Positions 27,601 to 36,575 of a stretch of 51,617 nucleotides of DNA are shown here, piece by piece (the stretch's first letter is position 1; each line of letters begins with the position of its first letter). Source of the stretch: Lutibacter sp. HS1-25 (lineage in GTDB: Bacteria; Bacteroidota; Bacteroidia; Flavobacteriales; Flavobacteriaceae); the NCBI RefSeq assembly GCF_004121075.1, contig NZ_RHLN01000163.1:1-51617 (forward strand), given 5' to 3'. A program made the translations under genes and the position numbers. The notes under the pieces were generated by a model. It did no database searches, was not told the DNA's origin, and worked only from the letters and a program-made list of their open reading frames with translations.

Positions 27601-29440
27601 AAGAACCGCCATGTATTGGATATAACTCTATACCATAAGATGCCGTAATATCACCCGTCCAAAAAGTACCATTATCAAATGAATTTCCCCAAACACGTGA
27701 AACCAAGCTATATTGTTGTGTTGGCGGAAAATTGCGTTCATTCATATCAAACCAATATTCTTCAACAGCGGTTTGTTCAGTAGTATATAAGTAAATTCCT
27801 AAATCACGAATTTCATTATTTCCTGTAATGGTTCCCCAGTGAATTAATGAAGAGTTAAATTGCATACTTTCTGAAGTTGATTCTTGGTCATTTCCTTGCG
27901 GAAAAGAAGCAAAACCATTTGCCCAGCAATGACCTGCATACGGACTAAAATTTCTTAAGAAAGGAAACTTGGTGTCATTTCTATCAGAAGAAGCCGCATC
28001 GCGCACCAATAAGTTGATCATATCTCCCCATTGATTTGCCCAACCTGGCTCAAATTGCTCCATAAAAGCAGCAGCATGTATAAAATATCCCCAATGAAAG
28101 TGATGGTCATTTATATTAGAATCTTGTCCGTGACCTGCAGGATAACCAAGCATTGCAGACCAATCTTTATTATAATAAAACAAAAAAGCTTTTTCACCCG
28201 ATTGGTATGTTAACCAATTTTCCAAGCGTTCTTTAATGGTTGCAATCATTTTATCACGCGCTTCAACATCACCTGTTTGATCTGCAATACGTGCCGTTTG
28301 AATTAAACGATTCATAACTTGACCTTCGTTGTATGAATCTGTCCAAGTAGCCAATCCATCATTTTCAAGTTGCGTAATTTTTGAAGCCAATTCTGAAGGA
28401 TTAAACCCAGCGCTGTAATTTGCCAAATAAGGCATTGTTGGTAAAATTCCTTTATACGTGTTTTCAACAGTAAATGTATTGCCTGCTAATGTTTTAATTT
28501 CACCTCTTACAGCGTTGTAACTATACCCGTTTGGAGTTGCAGAACTACTTGCTAAATTACTCCATTGGTGTGGTAGCAATCCCAACAACATATTTGTTTC
28601 TGTACCTTCTTTTACATTGGTAGTAACAGAAAATGTTGTTGTTATTTTTGAATTATTTTCATTATAACTCCAAGCTGTAGTTGTATTTGTTGGAAAAACA
28701 TAGGCGTACTTTTTATATTCATTTGCAACAGTTGAAACATTGGTTGTGGTTAACGGAAGCATTGCCATAGACCAATAATCTTTACCATTTAATGTTGAAG
28801 AATAAACCGTTCCGTTTTGTGTCCAAGAACTTCCTGCTGGCGCATAAAAAACAAAATCGGCACTTGCACTTGCATTTTCAATAATTAACAATTCTCCAGA
28901 AATTGTTGCAGTACCACTATTTACTTTAATTTCTAAAACATCATCAATTTCTTTCTGAAAATAAATAAAAGGCATCCCAATACCTGAAGTAGCTTGTAAT
29001 GTATGAGCTCCATCATTCCAATTCATAGTTACTGTCCAGTCTGAATAATCTGAAACAGTCGCTTTTGAAGCATTAAGCCCCGAAAGCCCAACTTGAATTG
29101 GTGCAGAATCTCCTATTACACCAAAAGGAATATAAGTAACAATCAAGCCCTGATTGATTGTTTTTAAAGTCATTGGATAATTAAAAAGGTTGTCGGCATG
29201 GTTTTCTTTTACCAATTTAGACCACCAATCATTGGTTGGTACAGGTTTTCCAACAGCAGCTCCACTTAATTGTGGTGTTCCAGAAGGATACCCATTTCTT
29301 CCTGCCGAGTCAGCTCCAGGATAGGTATTTGTATAACTACCACTACCAACTTGTGTAGTTTGGGCTATGCTACTTACTGAATAAATAAATATTGTTATAA
29401 TTGTTAAAAATTTCGAAATACGATTGTAATATTTTTCCAT
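24671..29440 (-). CDS. GH81 endo-beta-1,3-glucanase, multidomain, T9SS-secreted
   Basis: This 1589-residue secreted laminarinase starts at ATG 29440; a TTG 12 bases upstream adds MIFF and is unlikely. After a signal peptide (about 1-27) comes the GH81 catalytic region (about 45-690) with D445 in the DHHFHWGYF motif and E520/E524 in GNDQESTSES, matching the family's Asp and paired Glu. Next are Ig-like domains (to about 837), a CBM6-like domain (about 845-997), PKD (about 1005-1095), another Ig-like domain (about 1100-1190), two related unknown domains (about 1193-1298 and 1397-1505) flanking a fibronectin III domain, and a T9SS sorting domain (1506-1589). It should cut long insoluble or branched beta-1,3-glucan outside the cell. 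It heads the transcript with the two T9SS proteins and CotH. Confidence 0.95.
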   Translation of the reverse strand: MEKYYNRISKFLTIITIFIYSVSSIAQTTQVGSGSYTNTYPGADSAGRNGYPSGTPQLSGAAVGKPVPTNDWWSKLVKENHADNLFNYPMTLKTINQGLIVTYIPFGVIGDSAPIQVGLSGLNASKATVSDYSDWTVTMNWNDGAHTLQATSGIGMPFIYFQKEIDDVLEIKVNSGTATISGELLIIENASASADFVFYAPAGSSWTQNGTVYSSTLNGKDYWSMAMLPLTTTNVSTVANEYKKYAYVFPTNTTTAWSYNENNSKITTTFSVTTNVKEGTETNMLLGLLPHQWSNLASSSATPNGYSYNAVRGEIKTLAGNTFTVENTYKGILPTMPYLANYSAGFNPSELASKITQLENDGLATWTDSYNEGQVMNRLIQTARIADQTGDVEARDKMIATIKERLENWLTYQSGEKAFLFYYNKDWSAMLGYPAGHGQDSNINDHHFHWGYFIHAAAFMEQFEPGWANQWGDMINLLVRDAASSDRNDTKFPFLRNFSPYAGHCWANGFASFPQGNDQESTSESMQFNSSLIHWGTITGNNEIRDLGIYLYTTEQTAVEEYWFDMNERNFPPTQQYSLVSRVWGNSFDNGTFWTGDITASYGIELYPIHGGSLYLGHNTAYVQKIWNELEANTDILSTTSTNPNLWHDTFWKYLSLLDSEKAIELYNSYPNRILKFGVSDAQTYHWIHAMNAMGKVKATVTANYPIAAAFEKNGETTYVAHNYSNSAITVTFSDGYTLNVPARQMKTSKDVAVTGVISADFNQAFANGSVNLTVATQGSGVTKVQFYDGTNLLGEDTTAPFEMKASNLALGIHGMYAKIYVGTSFNVSNITEIQVGEQVPYSGTAIAIPGIIEAGHYDKFEGGIGQGISYVDVSTSNEGDFRTEEYVDATSNANEGAIIGWISAGEWVEHTVDVQTAGNYDVTFRYASGNSSGGGPFHIEVDGNKISSDITLNATSTSNWTTWGSKTVNNIELNKGKHVLRLAFDNGEFNLGKITFAYASALAYNPPLANAGENVVVVLPTTTAVLDGSLSSDADTAVLSYNWEQVYGPSTIVFSNNTVVSPTISNLEDGIYKCKLTVSDGAHSSTSTVLVIVSATGNSNPAVAITSPNNNASFKEGAAITISASASDLDGTISLVEFFDGATKIGEDTTAPYSFQWTGAGIGVHEITAKATDNGAATTTSQKVNVTVNAVKSCTATSALASEGSFSIGYKSTFETVGTDVTITFELLDTNKTGVVAYLFEENPFSESQMDHVSGTIFSKTVSGKTVGSTISYACKFAYAGGLSVTKYIKYVVGSDCSSGADVAPPTNFTASVGAISASSVELLLNSTDNSGAVIYEVSYGSSKKTVSAVSGVQKSLVVTALTPNTQYSFSVIAKDLAGNTAANNPIVLMATTGANTNTACAGTASNAQQGSFDIGYNYSFETIGTDVKITFELLDNKDGVNAYLWKETPFGETPMTNTSGKIFTATLTKQTLGATISYGCKFAFAGGLAVTKYFSYKVGDNCSSLGVDDEILNNSIKMYPNPVTDILHVSSQLKEIQKIEIFSMLGSKMMEVKTNFNSINMRDLPSGIYLLHIYSEKGTAVRKLIKQ

Positions 29441-29537
29441 AAAAAAAATCAAGTTTTTAAAATAATTTGAAAATTAGTTAGTGATCTTTAAATTCTAGAG
29501 GTAATCTAGAACATAAAGTAGTCAAAATTACACATAT

Positions 29538-29569
29538 CAAACCTATATGACTGAAAATCAACAGACAAA
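29538..29569 (-). promoter_or_regulatory. candidate promoter of the GH81 block
   Basis: On the minus strand TTTG (29569-29566) is followed after 20 bases by TAGGTTTG (29545-29538), a full -33/-7 pair of the Bacteroidetes type at good spacing. The start site would be near 29531, about 90 bases before the GH81 ATG. A second -7 match (TAATTTTG, 29530-29523) lies just below. Confidence 0.55.
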
Positions 29570-29619
29570 AAAACTATACAGATTAAAAAAAATGTGCTGA
29601 ATTTTAAAAAAACACCTAT

Positions 29620-29647
29620 ACAATAACTATACATTGCATGTTATTGT
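29620..29647 (-). terminator. candidate terminator of the GH30-GH17 operon
   Basis: ACAATAAC (29620-29627) and GTTATTGT (29640-29647) form a perfect eight-base stem. Flanking AAACAC/GTGTTT can extend it with a bulge, and on the minus strand a run of seven Ts follows after GGTG. It lies 26 bases past the last GH17 stop, separating that operon from the GH81 block. Confidence 0.55.
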
Positions 29648-29672
29648 GTTTAAAAATGTGTTTTTTTAGAAA

Positions 29673-30611
29673 TTAAATGGATTCAGAAAAAATAGACTTC
29701 ATAACCTTTTTAGGTTTTCTATCAACAGTAAACAACCCCCAATGTTTTTCGGGTTCAAGTGGCTCGTCAGATCCTTTCCAAGGTTCATCAAAAGCTTCAA
29801 AAACAAAAGTTAAAATTTCGGCTTCTTTGCTCCAGTTCACCAAGTCGTTGTAATAAATTTCTTGATATTCTTCACTTACATTGTTTGGATTGATGCCGCG
29901 TCCGTTAGAATGAGTTGCCCAACCCGCTTCTGTAATTACTACAAGTTTATTTGGGTATTTATTGGCTACAGCAAAATAATTTTCTTTGGTAAACGCCAAT
30001 GCTTCATGAATATTTTTGTATTCCCAAACTGGGTAAGTATGTATGGAGATAAAGTCAACCTCATCAACCAAACCTTTTAACTTATCTAGCCACGGAACAT
30101 AATTTTCGCAAAAAGTAACTGGTTGTTTGGCACCTTCTTTTAGCATTTTTACATAATTAATTACGCTTTTAACCGGTACATAATGATCTGTCCAATCTAC
30201 CGTTGCTTCATTACCTGCAGATAGTGAAAAAATAATATCAGGGTACTGATTTGCCAACCGAATAAGTTTTTGAATTTGCTTTAAATTTCTTTCTTTGTTT
30301 TCATTTAATTGCGCTTCAGGATAAGAACCTCCCCAAGGACAACCAAAATTATTCATTTCGGCAGCAATGTATGCGCCTAACATTACTTTGAAATTCAATT
30401 TTTCATTTTGAATCACATCCAAAACAATCTCAGAATGTAGATCGCAATCGTATAATCGAAGGTATTTCCAATGGTTATGAAGCATTAATAAATCTTCTTT
30501 TATTTCTTCATAAGTTGGAAAAACCCCTGTTTCTGGGCTTTGCCCCTCTCTAAATCCAGAATAACAAATAGCTTTACCTGCTTCAATATTTAATTCTTTT
30601 GTAAAATTCAT
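29673..30611 (-). CDS. GH17 beta-1,3-glucan-active enzyme, cytoplasmic (no signal peptide)
   Basis: The 312-residue protein is a lone GH17 TIM barrel. The acid/base is E135 in SAGNEATVDW and the nucleophile E228 in VITEAGW; the late FVFEAFDEPWKG and HWGLFTVDRKPKK close the barrel in the usual way. No signal peptide or lipobox is present; ATG 30611 opens MNFTKELNIEAGKAICYSGF directly into the domain. It follows the other signal-less GH17 by 18 bases. A cytoplasmic location suggests action on imported laminari-oligosaccharides, as hydrolase or transglycosidase. Linkage specificity is taken from the family and locus. Confidence 0.88.
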   Translation of the reverse strand: MNFTKELNIEAGKAICYSGFREGQSPETGVFPTYEEIKEDLLMLHNHWKYLRLYDCDLHSEIVLDVIQNEKLNFKVMLGAYIAAEMNNFGCPWGGSYPEAQLNENKERNLKQIQKLIRLANQYPDIIFSLSAGNEATVDWTDHYVPVKSVINYVKMLKEGAKQPVTFCENYVPWLDKLKGLVDEVDFISIHTYPVWEYKNIHEALAFTKENYFAVANKYPNKLVVITEAGWATHSNGRGINPNNVSEEYQEIYYNDLVNWSKEAEILTFVFEAFDEPWKGSDEPLEPEKHWGLFTVDRKPKKVMKSIFSESI

Positions 30612-30629
30612 TTAGCTTTGGTAATCTAA

Positions 30630-31514
30630 TTAATATTTAAGATTCTCATCTTTATCCCAAATCCCCCAATAAGCTCCCACATCACCTTCTGCACCAGTTT
30701 TCCAAGATTCATCAAACGAAGAAAAATAAAAAACATCAATATCTTCTGCTTCAGACCATTGTTGTGTATTGATAAAATATTTCATAGCGTTTTCAAAAGA
30801 AGGCTCAGCACCATAAAAAACCTGACCTTTATTTGTCCAGCCTGTTTCAGAAATAATTACTTTTTTACCGTTGGCTGCACGCAAAGCTCTTTGGTACATA
30901 TCTTTCATATATAACAATGAATATTCTAACCTACAACCTTCCCAGTAAGGGTAACAATTTGCAAGTACTACGTCACAAGCTTCTGTGATTTTTGGACGGT
31001 GTTCAAACTCGTAATAAGCATCAACATATCCTACCGGAATTTCTGGAATAGCTTCCTTCACTTCGTGTATAAAAGCCAACAATTCATCTTCTGTTAAATC
31101 GCCTCGGTACATAACTTCATTTCCTACAGCAGCAATATCAACATAACCTTCTTTTGCTATTTTTATAAGATTGGCAACTTCCTTTTTATTGATTTCATCA
31201 TTGTCACCTAACCAAGCACCTACTAAGGTTTTTATACCATATTCGTGGGCTATTTTTGGAATCAATTCATTTCCATCAGTACAAGAAAAAGAGCGAATCC
31301 ATTTGGTATATGGTTTGATAATTTCCATTCTTCTTCTAATTTGTTCTTCGGTAATAATATCACCAGGTTTCTGACCTTCTTCATACGGACTAAAGCACAA
31401 TCCGTGCATTCCATTTTTTAAAGCTTTTGAAAAATACGCTTGTAATTCTTCTTTCGTTTTATTTTCGTGATTGATTCCTGCTAAGGATAATATTTTTTCG
31501 TTTCTAACTGACAT
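30630..31514 (-). CDS. GH17-like enzyme, cytoplasmic (no signal peptide)
   Basis: The 294-residue protein is another single GH17-like barrel with acid/base E133 (AVGNEVMYRG) and nucleophile E223 (ISETGW), plus FYFSSFDESWK and YWGIWDKDENLKY at the end. It is quite divergent from its neighbour, so it is an old paralogue and not a recent copy. The N-terminus (MSVRNEKILSLAGINHE) has no signal peptide. Its stop-to-start gap to the next GH17 is 18 bases. The two together form an unusual intracellular pair; one may act on a different chain length or on branched ends. Confidence 0.85.
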   Translation of the reverse strand: MSVRNEKILSLAGINHENKTKEELQAYFSKALKNGMHGLCFSPYEEGQKPGDIITEEQIRRRMEIIKPYTKWIRSFSCTDGNELIPKIAHEYGIKTLVGAWLGDNDEINKKEVANLIKIAKEGYVDIAAVGNEVMYRGDLTEDELLAFIHEVKEAIPEIPVGYVDAYYEFEHRPKITEACDVVLANCYPYWEGCRLEYSLLYMKDMYQRALRAANGKKVIISETGWTNKGQVFYGAEPSFENAMKYFINTQQWSEAEDIDVFYFSSFDESWKTGAEGDVGAYWGIWDKDENLKY

Positions 31515-31548
31515 AATTTAATATTTTAAAACCCAACATTTTTTGTAA

Positions 31549-32580
31549 TTACTGTTTATCAGAAACACTTTTGTAAATTTCCTTTACTATCTGATACGTT
31601 TCTTTCTTATTTCTATTGATATCTACAATGCCCCAATATTCTTCATTTGGCGTTCCATCATAAGGAACTCCACTACTATTTGGCGCCCAACCGCCTGTAT
31701 CTTGTGTATCTAAACTTCCTGCTTTCCACCATTCATCTGAAAAAGCAAACAAAGTAACTCCTGCACAAATATCAGAAGCTTTAAAAACGGCTTCTAAAAT
31801 ATTTTTATTCGCATCTGCTTGTACTTTTTCATTAATTCCTAGTTCGTAACCATCTTTTGAAATGGTCATATAACTGTCTGCTCCAGCTTCAGATAAATAC
31901 ATTGGTTTTGAACTAACTGCGCTCCATTCTGAAAAAATTGTTGAAGGATTATCCCATCTATAAACATTCATTCCCCAAACATCAATATCAGGACTTAAAG
32001 AAAGTGCCAATGCATTTGGCAATTCGCCATGAGCTGTTGTAACTGGATGCGAAGCATCATTTTTATGAATTAATTGAGCGGCATTATTCATAGCGTTGTA
32101 CCAATTTTTGATATCGCCCTCAAACCATTCTGGGTGGTAGTTATACTCGTTACCCAATTCCCACATTAAAATGGCATTATGATTTTTATATTTGTTTACA
32201 TAATTGATAAACGTACCTGATAATATATCAAAATTTCCATTTTGATTGTAGCCAAAACCAATAATAACTTTTAAACCTGCCGCGTGCATTTGATCTAAAA
32301 CAGCTTCATCATCAATTGGCGTATACACACGTATGGTATTTATGCCTGCTTCAACCATTAAAGCTAAATCATCAGTCAAATTATCAAAACTTCTTTGATC
32401 GCTTCCTTTTGGAACAGGATGGTAACAAATTCCTTTAATTACATACGGAATTTCATTCACCAATAATTGTCGACCAGAAATAGTAATACCTTCTGATTTT
32501 ACTACTGTTTTACACGCATAAAACAGTGCAACCATCAGTATTAAAATGCTAACAGCGGCTTTTTTTTTAAATTTTTGCAT
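31549..32580 (-). CDS. clan GH-A glycoside hydrolase lipoprotein (GH2/GH5-like barrel, family not fixed)
   Basis: The 343-residue protein has a lipobox with C23 (LFYAC) and a TIM barrel with the GH-A pair E145 (WELGNEYNYHPEW) and E231 (YLSEAGADSY). The opening ISGRQLLVNEIPYVIKGICYHP resembles GH2 barrels without the sandwich domains, and the closing EYWGIVDINRNKKETYQIV resembles GH17 and GH2 barrels. Relatives are often labelled GH2 TIM-barrel proteins. It sits between GH3 and GH17 genes in the beta-glucan operon, so a beta-1,3-glucanase or glucosyl-transferring role is likely but unproven. As a lipoprotein it would work in the periplasm or at the outer membrane. Confidence 0.75.
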   Translation of the reverse strand: MQKFKKKAAVSILILMVALFYACKTVVKSEGITISGRQLLVNEIPYVIKGICYHPVPKGSDQRSFDNLTDDLALMVEAGINTIRVYTPIDDEAVLDQMHAAGLKVIIGFGYNQNGNFDILSGTFINYVNKYKNHNAILMWELGNEYNYHPEWFEGDIKNWYNAMNNAAQLIHKNDASHPVTTAHGELPNALALSLSPDIDVWGMNVYRWDNPSTIFSEWSAVSSKPMYLSEAGADSYMTISKDGYELGINEKVQADANKNILEAVFKASDICAGVTLFAFSDEWWKAGSLDTQDTGGWAPNSSGVPYDGTPNEEYWGIVDINRNKKETYQIVKEIYKSVSDKQ

Positions 32581-32611
32581 TGTCCAAATGTTTATTTAGT
32601 TTATCAACTAT

Positions 32612-34969
32612 TTATGGCGTATAAGTAAGCCCTTTACACTTTTCAACCAATTCTTTCACTTGTTCGTGCGTAATTTCGCCATGTGTGATGTATGGATATT
32701 TAATCATTGGATGTTCAACCATAAAACCTTGATATTCTCTAATTTCAGCTTCATCGCCTTCGGTTACAATGCCTCTAATCCAATTTGGCATGTATTCCAA
32801 TAAAATTTCACGTGTTTGTTTGTTGTTCCAATATTCTAAGAAAAAGGTGTATTCATCAAACATTAAAGGTACTTGTTGTGTAGATTGCAAATTGATAGTT
32901 TCAGACAATTTAATGTCTCTTGAAGAAGCTGCTGCAGCAATTACATACTCGCCACTTTCAGCGATCCACATATTTCTTTTAGCATCGAAATAAGAAAAAT
33001 CGCGGCTATCCAATTTAAACGAAACCTCTTTTGATTCACCTGGAGCCAACTCAATTTTTACGAATTTCTTCAATTCTTTTTCAGGACGTTGTAACGTACT
33101 TTTTGTGTCTGAAACATACAATTGAACAATTTCTTTTCCTGTAACTTTTCCTGTGTTTTTAATGGTAACACTTACTGTTAAACCTTCTTTATCTGTGGTA
33201 TTTTTTGAAGACACTTTTAAATCACTATATTCAAAAGAAGTATAAGACAAGCCATAACCAAAAGGAAATAACGGTTCAATTTTTCTACCATCGTAATAAC
33301 GATAACCAACAAAAATACGTTCTCCATACAACACATCTCCTTGTTCTCCTGGGAAATTAAAAAATGCCGGAGTATCTTCTAAACGCGTTGGAAATGTTTC
33401 CGCTAATTTTCCTGAAGGATTTACTTTTCCGAACAATACATCTGCAATTCCACCAGCACCTGCCTGACCGCCTAACCAAGTTTCTAAAACACCTGAAACT
33501 TTGTTTAACCAAGGCATTGTAACCGCGCTTCCGTTGGTAAGTACTACCACGGTATTTTTTTGAACAGCACTAATTTCTTCAATTAATTTATTATGAGATG
33601 GCGGCATGTGAATATGCGTTCTATCAATTCCTTCCGATTCGTATTGTAGTGGTAAACCTGAAAAAACCAAAACAACATCTGCTTCCGAAGCCACTTTTTT
33701 AGCTTCTGAAATTAATGAAGTATCGTTATCGTCTTCTAAATTGTAACCTTGCGCATAGGTTATTTTAATTCCTTTGCCATATTCGTTTTTTATAATCTCT
33801 AAAGCACTATCTAATTTGGTTGGTTTCACTTGCGAACTTCCGTTTCCTTGGTAACGTGGCGCAGCAGCAAACTCACCAATAATAGCTACTTTTTTATATT
33901 TTTCTTTTGAAATTGGCAATACATCATTTTCATTTTTCAATAAAGTTGCAGCTTCAGAAGCCACTTTTCTGGCAAAAGCATGGTCTTTTTCTACATTCAA
34001 TTCTACGCCTTCTTTTTGAAGTGATTTCGCCTTAAAAACAACAGTTAAAATTTCTTTTACCAATGCATCAACAACAGCAATATCCAATTCGCCATTTTTA
34101 ATAGCTTCAACTGCTATGGCATTATTAACAGGACTTACTTTTGGCATTTCTAAATGCATTCCTGCTTTCATTGCAGCAACACGGTCAACAATCGCAAACC
34201 AATCTGAAACTACAATTCCTTTAAAACCCCAATCTTTTTTTAAGATATCGGTTAATAAAAATTCACTTTGCGTTCCGTATTCACCTTGAACTCTGTTGTA
34301 ACAAGCCATTACTGTCCACGGTTGTGCTTTTTTTACTGTAATTTCAAAAGGTGTTAAATACAATTCGTGTAAGGTACGTGTATCAACATTAGAGTTGTTG
34401 AACATACGCATAGTTTCTACATTATTTGCTGTAAAATGTTTTAATGAAGTACCAACCCCCTGACTTTGAACTCCGTTGATATAAGCAGCGCCCATTTCAC
34501 CAGATAAAATAGGATCTTCAGAAAAATATTCAAAATTTCTTCCTCCCAACACAGAACGTTTGATATTAACACCCGGACCTAAAAGTACACTTACACCTTG
34601 CGCCTGAGCTTCATCGCCCAAAGTTTGACCTACTTTATAAACTAAATCTACATCCCAAGTTGCAGCAAGTGCTGATGCAGTAGGAAAACAAGTTGCAGGT
34701 AACTGATCACCATAACCTGGTTTATTGGTTGCAGGTGCACGACGCAAACCATGAGGACCGTCTGAAACCCAAATCCAAGGAATATCTAGTCTTTCAATTG
34801 GCATGGTACTCCAATCATCACGACCAGAACACAATGCCACTTTTTCTTCAATAGTTAATTCAGCAATCAACTTTGTTATTTTATTTTGAATGTCAATTTC
34901 CTGTTGTGTTTGCGCTTTTAAATTCATAGTAATTAAAACTAAGAATGAAAATAATACTGTTTTTTTCAT
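32612..34969 (-). CDS. GH3 beta-glucosidase with fibronectin III-like domain, periplasmic
   Basis: The 785-residue enzyme has a signal peptide (about 1-20, ending LKAQ), a GH3 N-terminal barrel with nucleophile D256 in GIVVSDWFAI, a GH3 C-terminal alpha/beta domain (LGGQAGAGGIADVLFG, about 490-505) and a fibronectin III-like domain (about 580-650, VTGKEIVQLYVSD). A tail of about 90 residues follows, a known variant. Such enzymes release glucose from the non-reducing ends of beta-glucan oligosaccharides. Its location would be periplasmic. It lies 31 bases before the GH-A lipoprotein gene and 93 bases after the GPH symporter in the same operon. Confidence 0.92.
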   Translation of the reverse strand: MKKTVLFSFLVLITMNLKAQTQQEIDIQNKITKLIAELTIEEKVALCSGRDDWSTMPIERLDIPWIWVSDGPHGLRRAPATNKPGYGDQLPATCFPTASALAATWDVDLVYKVGQTLGDEAQAQGVSVLLGPGVNIKRSVLGGRNFEYFSEDPILSGEMGAAYINGVQSQGVGTSLKHFTANNVETMRMFNNSNVDTRTLHELYLTPFEITVKKAQPWTVMACYNRVQGEYGTQSEFLLTDILKKDWGFKGIVVSDWFAIVDRVAAMKAGMHLEMPKVSPVNNAIAVEAIKNGELDIAVVDALVKEILTVVFKAKSLQKEGVELNVEKDHAFARKVASEAATLLKNENDVLPISKEKYKKVAIIGEFAAAPRYQGNGSSQVKPTKLDSALEIIKNEYGKGIKITYAQGYNLEDDNDTSLISEAKKVASEADVVLVFSGLPLQYESEGIDRTHIHMPPSHNKLIEEISAVQKNTVVVLTNGSAVTMPWLNKVSGVLETWLGGQAGAGGIADVLFGKVNPSGKLAETFPTRLEDTPAFFNFPGEQGDVLYGERIFVGYRYYDGRKIEPLFPFGYGLSYTSFEYSDLKVSSKNTTDKEGLTVSVTIKNTGKVTGKEIVQLYVSDTKSTLQRPEKELKKFVKIELAPGESKEVSFKLDSRDFSYFDAKRNMWIAESGEYVIAAAASSRDIKLSETINLQSTQQVPLMFDEYTFFLEYWNNKQTREILLEYMPNWIRGIVTEGDEAEIREYQGFMVEHPMIKYPYITHGEITHEQVKELVEKCKGLTYTP

Positions 34970-35062
34970 GGGTTATTCTTTAAGTATTTATTCGAAAAAA
35001 AATAAATAATATTATAATTTCACTGGTATTTACTAAAGGCTGACTAAAAAATCGAATTCAAA

Positions 35063-36514
35063 TTACTTTCGATTATTTGATGCTTCTAAGGCACGTTCTG
35101 CCCGTTTTACCACCAAGGCTTCTTTTATTTCATGAGCTCTTTCTTCGGTAATATTATAGCGCCAAACCAAAACAATGGCAATTAAGGCTGCAACTATTGG
35201 AATAATGATATCTGCCAAACGTAGATTGGTAATTGTTTCAACAGACTGAACTTTAACACTTTCGTCAAAACCAACCATTTGTAAAACAACACCACTTGTA
35301 AGCATTGCCAAAGCGGTTCCTAATTTAACCATCCACCAGTAAACTGCACCAAACATACCTTCACGACGTTCTCCATTGTTTAATTCATCTAAATCACAAA
35401 CATCAGCAGTCATAGACATCATTAAAGTAAATAAACCTCCAATTCCGAAAGAAAGAAATGGAATAGGCATAAAGATTAGCCAAGGATTTGAAGGGTCAAA
35501 CCCCCACCATTTTAAGATATAGCCAACAATTGAAAGTAGTGTAGCGATTACGAAAGCTTTTCGTTTACCAATTTTAACAGAAATTTTGGTGACAACAGGA
35601 ATTACTAAAAACATAGTAGCCAATGCACTTACAGTTCCAAACCAAGCAGGCCAAGAACCAGCGGCAACGGTATCACCTTGAAATAAGTAATAAACTATTA
35701 TAAAAAATGAAAACTGTGCAATTGTTTGAAATCCGTTAAAAATAAAGAAGGTAGCTCCACACAATTTCATAAATTGCTTATTTTGAACAGTTAGCATAAT
35801 ACCTTTAATAAATTCTTTGGTATTTACAGCCAACTCACTCATTGAAAGATCTTTCAATTTACTTTTATCAACCTCCATTTCTTTGTTAAATAATGCAGGT
35901 AAAATTCCTAAAACCATACACAAAGCACCTACCCAAATTGCCATTACTTTAGCTCCTTCTGGTGCACTTTCAAACAAAGACTGGTCGTAAATAATAACCC
36001 AAAACCAAGGTGCAATTACCCAAGCCATTTGCCCCATAAATTGTGACACTGCCATTAAGCGAGTACGCTCATTATAATCGGGTGTCATTTCATAACCCAA
36101 ACCAATTAATGGCGTTGCAAAAATGGTATAACCTATATAAAAGAAAATTGACACAACCAAAAAATAGAAGAAATTATACATTTCAGAATCTTCAGGATTT
36201 AGTTGCCACATAATCATGTATGCTATTCCAGAAATAACACTACCTATAAGTATGTACGGTTTTCTTCGTCCCCATTTAGATTTAGTATTGTCTGATATAA
36301 AGCCCATTATTGGATCGGTAAGTGCATCTAAAAATCTAGGCAATGCACCTAATACACCTGCTAAAATAGGATTCATTCCTAAAGACATAACCAATACAAC
36401 CATAAAAACTCCTAAAGCTGCAGGAAATAATTGATTGGCCAAATGCCCTGATCCGAATGCTAATTTTTGCCCAAACGGAACAATGTCCTGAGCTGCGGTT
36501 TTATGATGTTTCAT
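35063..36514 (-). CDS. GPH-family sugar:cation symporter (MFS)
   Basis: The 483-residue protein has about 12 membrane segments. The first loop carries the glycoside-pentoside-hexuronide family signature RFLDALTDPIMGFISDNTKSK-type segment with GRRKPY following (about residues 60-85). Related carriers bring glycosides across the inner membrane with Na+ or H+. Placed between two GH3/GH17 genes, it most likely imports glucose oligomers such as laminaribiose, which fits the cytoplasmic GH17s and phosphorylase in the same operon. Substrate is by context. Confidence 0.9.
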   Translation of the reverse strand: MKHHKTAAQDIVPFGQKLAFGSGHLANQLFPAALGVFMVVLVMSLGMNPILAGVLGALPRFLDALTDPIMGFISDNTKSKWGRRKPYILIGSVISGIAYMIMWQLNPEDSEMYNFFYFLVVSIFFYIGYTIFATPLIGLGYEMTPDYNERTRLMAVSQFMGQMAWVIAPWFWVIIYDQSLFESAPEGAKVMAIWVGALCMVLGILPALFNKEMEVDKSKLKDLSMSELAVNTKEFIKGIMLTVQNKQFMKLCGATFFIFNGFQTIAQFSFFIIVYYLFQGDTVAAGSWPAWFGTVSALATMFLVIPVVTKISVKIGKRKAFVIATLLSIVGYILKWWGFDPSNPWLIFMPIPFLSFGIGGLFTLMMSMTADVCDLDELNNGERREGMFGAVYWWMVKLGTALAMLTSGVVLQMVGFDESVKVQSVETITNLRLADIIIPIVAALIAIVLVWRYNITEERAHEIKEALVVKRAERALEASNNRK

Positions 36515-36575
36515 TTTGTTTTGTTTTAAGTTTGGTTTGTGTTATTAAGTATTTAAATACTCAAATTATTTATTG

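Noticed and set aside
29441-29452. TTG start for GH81 (MIFFMEK...)
   Set aside because: The ATG at 29440 gives a regular signal peptide; the added residues are just translated poly-A/T.
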